DNA from: Russula earlei
Lineage: Eukaryota; Basidiomycota; Agaricomycetes; Russulales; Russulaceae
DNA length: 13,902 nucleotides
Assembly: GCA_025769875.1 (NCBI GenBank)
Contig: JAGFNK010001169.1
Location: 1-13,902, forward strand
Direction of reading: 5' to 3'
The notes under the pieces: model-generated
The model's database searches: none
The model's input: the letters and a program-made list of their open reading frames with translations, nothing else
Told to the model about the DNA's origin: nothing
Shown here: piece after piece, positions 7,713 through 13,902 of the stretch
Layout of the letters: the number at the start of each line of letters is the position of its first letter
How positions within the stretch are numbered: position 1 is the first letter of the stretch
Position numbers and translations under genes: made by a program

Positions 7713-8476
7713 TCACATACAGGCACAGTTATTGCTGTTGTCGTGGCACTGGTAAAGCAATTGCTCACCCCTCCACTCCTGCTTGCGTGGCACCAAGGCA
7801 TTTGCATTCCTTGTTTCTCAATGACATTGGAGAGTGTCCCCTCCTGCCTCACCTTCTGGCACACGCAACTTCTGTGCGCTAAGCTTCGCACATGTGTTTT
7901 TCATTTCATTAACTTGTACTGTCTTGGCGATGTGTATGTCGGAGAGTAAGGTAAGATGTCAGATGGGCAAGAATCAAACCAAACCAAGAACATGGAACAC
8001 TATGCTTCAGGAGGCAAAGAGTGATCTCGGATCAACTTTTCACTTGCATTCATGTATTTGGCTACTGTTTCCTGAGTGAACCTGGTGACAAGTCAATAAT
8101 GATATGGGCATGGTACATTCATCAGCAAGGTGATGGTGATGAGCTTACTTGATGTTCCTGCCCTTAACATGCATGTTGGGCTCGCAAATAGCGAATGGGT
8201 TGACATCATGAGATGAGGCTGAAGATTGCCAACTTGAATGCTGTGATTGACAAAAACGGTGTGTTGTTCCGTCAGAGCTCACAGCATAAAGGATGTCCTT
8301 TATCGCTGCATTTTGTGAGAGATGCCAGTAGTCCTTGGCGATGGCTGGCGCTGTCAAGTTCTCCCTGTTCACGCATGCGCAAGCGCAAGTTAGTACAAAG
8401 AGTCATGGCACATGACCACCGCTTCACATACCACGCCCTGCTCAAGTTCCCCACTCGCGCGCGTATATGTCACCAT
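7713..8476 (-). pseudogene. Five-exon hypothetical gene in the left inverted arm, one premature stop
   Basis: The minus-strand exons are 8476-8432, 8360-8149, 8081-7985, 7922-7853 and 7816-7713. Their introns (71, 67, 62 and 36 nt) all start GT, end AG and keep one reading frame. A TACTAAC branch word lies in intron 1. Product pieces include IAKDYWHLSQNAAIKDILYA, FTQETVAKYMNASEKLI, EMKNTCAKLSAQKLRVPE and PRKQEWRGEQLLYQCHD. I do not recognise the family. A TAG at 8002-8000 interrupts exon 3 and fits a former CAG. Two doubts apply to the start. Intron 1 must use GAG (8361) rather than the nearer CAG acceptor at 8365 to stay in frame. The ATG also corresponds to GTG in the other arm. A TATA box lies about 97 bp upstream. 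Exons 1-2 and the promoter are repeated in the right arm. Confidence 0.55.
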
Positions 8477-8767
8477 GGCCTCCTCTTCGAGGTAGCCAAC
8501 GAAACGGTGGCAGGTGCTTGGAGAGATGATATATGACAGGACTTGTGAGAGAGTGGGCATGAGGGCTTGAGATTATATAAACAGCAGTGAAAGACAAAAA
8601 TGTTGTAGAAAATGCCTTGGGTGGTGAGAACAAGCGCGCAGAGAAGAATAACTGGATTTCGCAAGGTCAGGAAGGTCCTGCGAAGGCTTCGTGCCAACAC
8701 TGGGGGTAAATGGGTGCAGAAGAAGGTGGCCATGAACATCAGATGCATGTGCTCATTCTCATCGCGC
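8138..8767. repeat. Left inverted arm, single-copy part (630 bp)
   Basis: The reverse complement of this block matches 13278-13902 base by base, with scattered substitutions and one 5-bp gap. The match begins GATGAGCTTACTTG at 8138 and runs to the tandem array at 8768. It includes the promoter, exon 1, exon 2 and first intron donor of the outward gene. Because the partner ends at the window edge, the arm may extend further left than 8138. Confidence 0.92.
8573..8581 (-). promoter_or_regulatory. TATA box of the outward-reading left-arm gene
   Basis: The minus strand reads GTTTATATAATC here, about 97 bp before the ATG at 8476. The sequence between is CT-rich, as in fungal leaders. The same element is conserved at the mirror position 13465-13472. 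Confidence 0.5.
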
Positions 8768-10262
8768 TTTGTACCGCACAGAAGGAGAATCCGTCGACCT
8801 GGCGCACCAACCTCTGATCGGACACCAGCTACACTCTGTGACGTGCCTAAAGGCTTCCGTCGCAGGCCAATGGGCAGTGAGGGTGATCCCTCAACAGCAT
8901 CCCACGCATATGCATCACAGAGATGCCCACCAAGAGAAAGGGAATGGTCCTCTTAATCTTGAGGTCGAAAGAGTCAGCATGGCATTGCCTTCACAAGGCT
9001 CCCAGAGAGATGGAATACCACCACCTAATTATGACCGATTACAGAGCTTATCCATCTCCCAGGTCTACAGAGTCTTTTGCAAAAATGATACCAAGGGGGT
9101 TCAGCACCGGCTATGCTCTGCGACATGCCAAAGGCTTCCATCGCAGGCTACGAAGGGCAGGCACAGATGGCATAACATCAGCTGCACTGCACATTGCGCT
9201 TTTGTACCGCACGGAAGGAGAATCCGTCGACCTGGTGCACCAACCTCTGATCGGACACCAGCTATGCTCTGCAATGTGCCTAAAGGCTTCCGTCGCAGGC
9301 CAATGGGCAGTGAGGGTGGTCCCTCAACAGCGTCCCATGCATATGTGTCACAGAGATGGCCTCCGAGAGAAAGGGAATGGTCCTCTTAATCTTGAGGTCA
9401 AAAGAGTCAGCATGGCATCACCTTCACGAGGCTCGCAGAGAGATGGAATACCACCACCTAATTACAACCGATTATGGAGCTTATCCATCTCCCAGGTCTA
9501 CAGAGTCTTTCGCAAAAATGATACCAAGGGGGTTTGGCACCAGCTATGCTCTGCGATGTGCCAAAGGCTTCCATCGCAGGCCAATGGGCAGTGAGGGTGG
9601 TCCCTCAACAGCATCCCACGCATATGTGTCACAGAGATGGCCGCCAAGAGAAAGGGAATGGTCCTCTTGATCTTGAGGCATCGAGAGAGTCGGCATGGCA
9701 TCACCTTCACGAGGCCCCCAGGGAGATGGTGGGCATTTCATCTAATTAAGACCAATTACAGAGCTTATCCATCTCCTAGGTCTACTGGGTCTTTCGTGAA
9801 AATGATACCAAGGGGGTTCAGCACCGGCTATGCTCTGCGACATGCCAAAGGCTTCCATCAGCAGGCTACGAAGGGCAGGCACAGATGGCATAACATCAGC
9901 TGCACTGCACATCACGCTTTTGTACCACATGGAAGGAGAATCCGTTGACCTGGCGCACCAACCTCTGATTGGACACCAGCTACGCTCTGCAACATGCCTA
10001 AAGGCTTCCATCACAGGCCAATGGGCAGTGAGGGTGGTCCCTCAACAGCATCCCATGCATATGTGTCACAGAGATGGCCTCCAAGAGAAAGGGAATGGTC
10101 CTCTTGATCTTGAGGCATCGAGAGAGTCGGCATAGCATCGCCTTCACGAGGCTCCCAGGGAGATGGTGGGCATTCCATCTAATTATGACCAATTACAGAG
10201 CTTATCCATCTCCTAGGTCTACTGGGTCTTTCGCAAAAACAATACCAAGGGGGTTCGGCACA
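8768..10262. repeat. Left tandem array: mosaic of about 433-bp and 280-bp units
   Basis: Two anchor words define the units. TTTGTACC starts at 8768, 9201 and 9919. CCTCAACAGC lies at about 8889, 9322, 9602 and 10040. Successive anchor distances are about 433, 280 and 438 bp. The short unit lacks the segment from CTACGAAGGGCAGGCACAG to the first GCTATGCTCTGC-like word. The array ends near 10262 in GGGGGTTCGGCACA. Several overlapping plus-strand ORFs run through it, but the unit is not a multiple of three, so the same peptide recurs in different frames. I therefore treat it as non-coding. Confidence 0.88.
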
Positions 10263-10275
10263 CCTGATGGCCACC

Positions 10276-12046
10276 ATGAGGAATGCCTTGAGAAAGAGGC
10301 CAGTGGTAAGTGGTCTGTGGCTAACATAAGAAATCCTCATCATTGTTCACAGAAACTGAAGAGAGGATCCTTGAGATCCGAAATTACCGCTGCACGGAGT
10401 GTCAGTGGTGACTCCCCCTTGAGTACAAAATGCAAGATGGCAAGGAACAATAGGTGAGTATGCTCATTACATACCTCTTCGTCTTCTCAACACGATCAGT
10501 GCCTTCCCTAAATGCCTCAAACGATGTGATGCCATGGTAGGCCTGTTACATGCCGAAGAACCCCAGGCTGGTGAGTTTGATATTGATGAGCCTGAAGAGC
10601 TCCTCTTGTGTGTAGAAGCAAGCAAGAGCTCTGCACCACAGCCAGTAAGGAGGATTCCAACCAACAGAACAGAAGTCAATGCATCTTCTCTTGCATGCAA
10701 GACGCAGCAGGTATGTTCCAATATCCATTTATCATGCAAATGTTGATGAAATTTGTGAAAGATGCGAATCAGGCTGTCCATGTTCAACACCCAGTCCGAC
10801 ACAGGGAGCATGAGCGGTGATGGTAAGCCAGCCGGGGTTGTGCCATTGGCACAACCCAGGCTCTCATACTCGAAAACAAAGATACACAACGTTGGATCTT
10901 CCCCTTCAACATGGTAGTGTGGATAATCAAACGTGGTGGAAAGTTTTTATACCACTTCTTCTGGCTTGGGCTGGCTCTCTTGAAGATCCATTCAGTGTCA
11001 ACAGCCAGATTCACTCTGAGGCAGCCAAACTTTGGGCTTGAGTTTTCTCTGAGCAACTCAGCCAGGAAGATCTATCTACAGTCATGCGCGTGGTAAGTAG
11101 CCATTGTGGAAAACACTGAGGTATTGTCTAACCACCCTTCAGGCTGAGAATACACTCAATAATTGGAGAAGTGAGATGGGGAAAGCGGGATATCGCGTAG
11201 TGTCTCAAACATTTTCCAACTCCAATTTATTCCCCCATACAGTTGATTGTGAAGAGTATGTGGCAGACGCACTCAGGGATCTCACTTTCGTATACAAACA
11301 TCCCGATGACAAGGTACGTCAATATTATTAAATGGAGTTGAGGTCTTGCATGACGGTCATCTCACATAGGCCTCTCATGGAGTGTTTTGTTCTCGCCTCG
11401 TGGCAGAAGTCTACTCACAGCACCTTAAGAAGATATCCAGAGTAAGTCATGACTATGGCAAGCAAGTTGGAGCTTTAGCCCTTGCAACGGCTGCAGTATG
11501 TGATTTGCTTGATGTATTTCATGTTGATGAAAAGCAACCTTCATCTAGGCCGAGCGTGGGCTCATGCTTTTCCAAACTGGAGAGGATGCCCTTCGGACAG
11601 GGCGAGAAACGAATGGCCAGCTCGTGGCCTGGGATTTACAGAAAGCACATGGGGAGACAAGAATCGGGACCTTGTCAAATCAACAAGGAAGCTACAGGAC
11701 TCTCATTGGGTGGCAATCTTGGGCGAATGTTCCGTCTTTCTGCACTATCATCTCCAGAAAACGGAACAGGAGTGGTGCCTTGCTGGTGAAGAAACCGAGG
11801 GCTTCAAACAAGTGAGACCCCACGTGCATATTGATATCATCTGGTGAGTGCATCGGTCTATTCCTGCTCCAATTGATTCAATATTGACACACAAAGCAGA
11901 ACTTGGACCCTGCTGGCTGCGGAATTGGTGGGAACCATGACATGGCCCTTTGTCTTTCATGTACATACTCATGTTACAGTTTCGTCGTCTTTCAGTACGA
12001 TTCTCATGTTCTGGTTGCCTTTGATGAGAGTCCTTTCACCTTGTGA
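10276..12046 (+). pseudogene. Ten-exon core gene of an agaricomycete hypothetical family, with nonsense and frameshift
   Basis: Exons: 10276-10305, 10353-10453, 10500-10710, 10762-10822, 10860-11092, 11143-11313, 11370-11495, 11549-11843, 11897-11960, 11996-12046. All nine introns (35-56 nt) are GT...AG and phase-compatible. ATG 10276 sits in GCCACC context. The N-terminal part is Ser/Lys-rich, then acidic (EFDIDEPEELLL). The recognisable part is LDLPLQHG, WWKVFIPLLLAWAGSLEDPF, TLNNWRSEMGK, GALALATAAAERGLMLFQTG, then TWGDKNRDLVKSTRKLQDSH. This order resembles a hypothetical family I recall from agaricomycete genomes, with blocks like LPxxxxWRRxFIPT, NNWRSxFG, GALALAAAAVERAL and FSExxWG. No function is known to me. 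Damage: an in-frame TGA at 11039-11041 (possible former CGA) and a net one-base loss near 11648-11651, before TGGGGAGAC. The last two exons are the least certain. Confidence 0.68.
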
Positions 12047-12333
12047 TTTGAGCTATCAAATGTATGGGATACATTCCGGTTCCCTTAGTAAAATACTGCT
12101 TGACCTACGTCCTTTGATGTGGACCGTGCCAAACTTATGACCGAAGTGACAACTCATAATGTGACCTTGAAGCTGAGTGGGGTTGGTTTGCCCTCCCCAT
12201 CTTCTGACCCACCAAACACACCCACCACCACCGCTTTCCACTTCCCTCTCCTTTGCTTCACTCGGTATATTTTTCTTCCTCTTTTCCATTCTCTTTTATT
12301 TTTGATGATTGCTATTCCTGACCTCTCTTCACA
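12047..12333. other. No gene; pyrimidine-rich spacer between core gene and right array
   Basis: The stretch is strongly CT-rich on the plus strand (about 12190-12310), with a TATATTTTTC word near 12265 and ends in CTTCACAG directly at the array edge. It may be the 3' flank of the core gene. Overlapping ORFs here reflect composition only. Confidence 0.4.
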
Positions 12334-13277
12334 GAAGGCAATGCCATGCCGACTCTTCCAATGCCTCAAGATCAAGAGGACCATTCCTTTTCTCCTGGCG
12401 GCCACCTCTGTGACACATATGCGTGGGACGCTGTTGAGGGACCACCCTCACTGCCCATTGGCCTGTGATGGAAGCCTTTAGGCACATCGCAGAGCGTAGC
12501 TGGTGTCCGATCAGAGGTTGGTGTGCCAGGTTGATGGATTCTCCTTCCGTGCAGTACAAAAGTGCGATGTGCAGTGCAGCTGATGTTATGCCATCTGTGC
12601 CTGCCCTTCATAGCCTGTGACGGAAGCCTTTGGTATGTCGCAGAGCATAGCTGGTGCCGAACCCCCTTGGTATTGTTTTCGCGAAAGACCCAGTAGACCT
12701 AGGAGATGGATAAGCTATGTAATTGGTCGTAATTAGATGGAATGCCCACCATCTCCCTGGGAGTCTTGTGAAGGCGATGCCATGCCGACTCTCTCAATGC
12801 CTCAAGATCAAGAGGACCATTCCCTTTCTCTCGGAGGCTATCTCTGTGACACATATGTGTGGGACGCTGTTGAGGGACCACCCTCACTGCCCATTGGCCT
12901 GCGATGGAAGCCTTTGGCATGTCGCAGAGCGTAGCTGGTGCCAAACCCCCTTGGTATCATTTTCGCAAAAGACTCTGTAGACCTGGGAGATGGATAAGCT
13001 CTGTAATCGGTCATAATTAGGTGGTAGTATTCCATCTCTCTGGGAGCCTCGTGAAGGCAATGCCATGCTGACTCTTTTGACCTCAAGATTAAGAGGACCA
13101 TTCCCTTTCTCTCGGCGGCCATCTCTGTGACACATATGCGTGGGACGCTGTTGAGGGATCACCCTCACTGCCCATTGGCCTGCGATGGAAGCCTTTAGGC
13201 ACATCACAGAGCATAGCTGGTGTCCAATCAGAGGTTGGTGCGCCAGGTCGACGGATTCTCCTTCCATGCGGTACAAA
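12334..13277. repeat. Right tandem array, inverted relative to the left
   Basis: The reverse complement of this block consists of the same units as 8768-10262. The anchor GGGACGCTGTTGAGGG lies at about 12425, 12861 and 13141, giving spacings of about 436 and 280 bp. It begins abruptly in mid-unit at GAAGGCAATGCC (12334). It is shorter than the left array and the unit order from the outer end differs (280 then 436, against 433, 280, 438 on the left). Confidence 0.88.
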
Positions 13278-13464
13278 GCGCGATGAGAATGAGCGCATGC
13301 ATCTGATGTTTGTGGCAACCTTCTTCTGCACCCATTTACCCCCAGTGTTGGCACGAAGCCTTCGCAGGACCTTCCTGACCTTGCAAAATCCAGTTATTCT
13401 TCTCTGCGCGCTTGTTCTTGCCACCCAGGGCATTTTCTACAACATTTTTGTCTTTTGCTGCTGT

Positions 13465-13472
13465 TTATATAA
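13465..13472 (+). promoter_or_regulatory. TATA box of the outward-reading right-arm gene
   Basis: TTATATAA at the mirror position of 8573-8581, about 97 bp before the exon 1 equivalent at 13569. Its conservation in both arms is part of the general arm identity, so it is not independent evidence of function. Confidence 0.45.
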
Positions 13473-13568
13473 TCTCAAGCCCTCACGCCCACTCTCTGAC
13501 GAGTCCTGTCGTATATCGTCTCTCCAAGCACCTGCCACCGTTTCATTGGCTACCTCGAAGAGGAGGCC

Positions 13569-13902
13569 GTGGTGACATATACGCACGTGAGTGGGGAACT
13601 TGAGCAGGGCATGGTACGTGAAGCGGTGGTCACGTGCCATGACTCTTTGTACTAACTTGTGCTTGCGCATGTGTGAACAGGGAGAACTTGACAGTGCCAG
13701 CCATCGCCAAGGACTACTGGCATCTCTCACAAAATGCGGCGATACGTCCTTTATGCTGTGCGCTCCGACGGAACGACACACCATTTTTGTCAATCACAGC
13801 ATTCAAGTTGGCAATCTTCAGCCTCATCTCATGATGTCAACCCATTCGCTATTTGCGAGCCCAACATGCATGTTAAGGGCAGGAACATCAAGTAAGCTCA
13901 TC
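13569..13902 (+). pseudogene. Right-arm copy of the outward gene, exons 1-2, frameshifted
   Basis: This is the inverted copy of the left-arm gene. Exon 1 equivalent 13569-13613, intron 13614-13680 (TACTAAC branch word, AACAG acceptor), exon 2 to 13891 with donor GTAAGCTC. The start codon position is GTG, not ATG. A 5-bp deletion in exon 2 after the codons for SQNAAI breaks the frame used by the left copy. Using the CAG acceptor, a different frame is open to the window end, but it does not match the left-arm exon 3 frame. It is probably a decayed copy. Exons 3-5 would lie beyond the window. Confidence 0.5.

Larger units (their letters stand above)
13278..13902. repeat. Right inverted arm (625 bp to window end)
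   Basis: This is the mirror of 8138-8767 and is collinear throughout except for a 5-bp deletion near 13742-13747. It ends exactly at the window edge, inside the intron donor GTAAGCTCATC, so it is truncated by the window and not by its own terminus. Confidence 0.92.

Noticed and set aside
8138..8767. Calling the arms the terminal inverted repeats of a named transposon superfamily
   Set aside because: No transposase, no defined termini and no target duplication are visible, so a superfamily cannot be assigned.
8769..10135. Several 100-220-codon plus-strand ORFs across the left array (for example 8769-9389 and 8923-9594)
   Set aside because: The same peptide strings recur in different frames, because the main unit (about 433 bp) is not a multiple of three. 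Overlapping frames are open at once. The openness reflects repeat composition, not selection for coding.
8768..13277. CRISPR array
   Set aside because: The units are hundreds of base pairs long with no short repeat/spacer pattern, and the genome is eukaryotic.
12329..13354. Minus-strand ORFs across the right array
   Set aside because: They are the inverted counterparts of the left array ORFs and fail for the same reason.
8138..13902. Assembly artefact (chimeric fold-back read) as the cause of the inverted arms
   Set aside because: The arms differ by scattered substitutions and a 5-bp gap, and the arrays differ in unit number and order. A fold-back artefact would give near-identical halves. 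Not formally excluded without reads.

Overview
The window looks like transposon-rich DNA from a filamentous basidiomycete, probably an agaricomycete. The basis is the many short phase-compatible GT...AG introns (about 35-67 nt), a Ty1/copia Gag with a CCHC knuckle, solo LTRs, and a central gene resembling a hypothetical family I associate with agaricomycete genomes. There is no bacterial signal: no operons, no Shine-Dalgarno-led ORFs, no tRNA or rRNA. Almost every gene is truncated, interrupted or spliced.

Layout. 1-780: decayed minus-strand coding-like sequence, possibly retrotransposon polyprotein. 780-1963: no convincing gene, but strong hairpins and short repeats. 1964-2484 and 2591-3127: two different solo LTRs 106 bp apart, the second with a perfect 5-bp target duplication. 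3128-4398: no gene recognised. 4399-6040 (minus): 5' part of a Ty1/copia element (gag plus start of protease), with two in-frame TGA codons and loss of integrase and reverse transcriptase; a likely short LTR and primer-binding region lie at about 6012-6200. 6261-7124 (+) and 7140-7420 (-): GC-richer tail-to-tail ends of two unrecognised genes, which look like a captured piece of ordinary genome.

The most interesting part is 7713-13902. Two inverted arms (8138-8767 and 13278-13902) are collinear apart from one 5-bp gap. Inside them are inverted tandem arrays of about 433-bp and 280-bp units (8768-10262 and 12334-13277). They flank a unique core (10263-12333) holding a roughly ten-exon gene that starts about 14 bp after the left array ends. 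Each arm also carries the 5' part of a second spliced gene, read outward from a TATA box. The left copy can be followed through five exons (8476 to 7713). The right copy runs off the window end. The whole resembles a long inverted-repeat mobile element or an inverted segmental duplication with cargo genes. I see no transposase, and the true ends are not visible.

The in-frame stops that I can place in otherwise consistent frames could all be C-to-T changes on the coding strand, and many arm differences are CG versus TG/CA. This suggests cytosine-deamination (RIP-like or methylation-linked) decay of the whole region.
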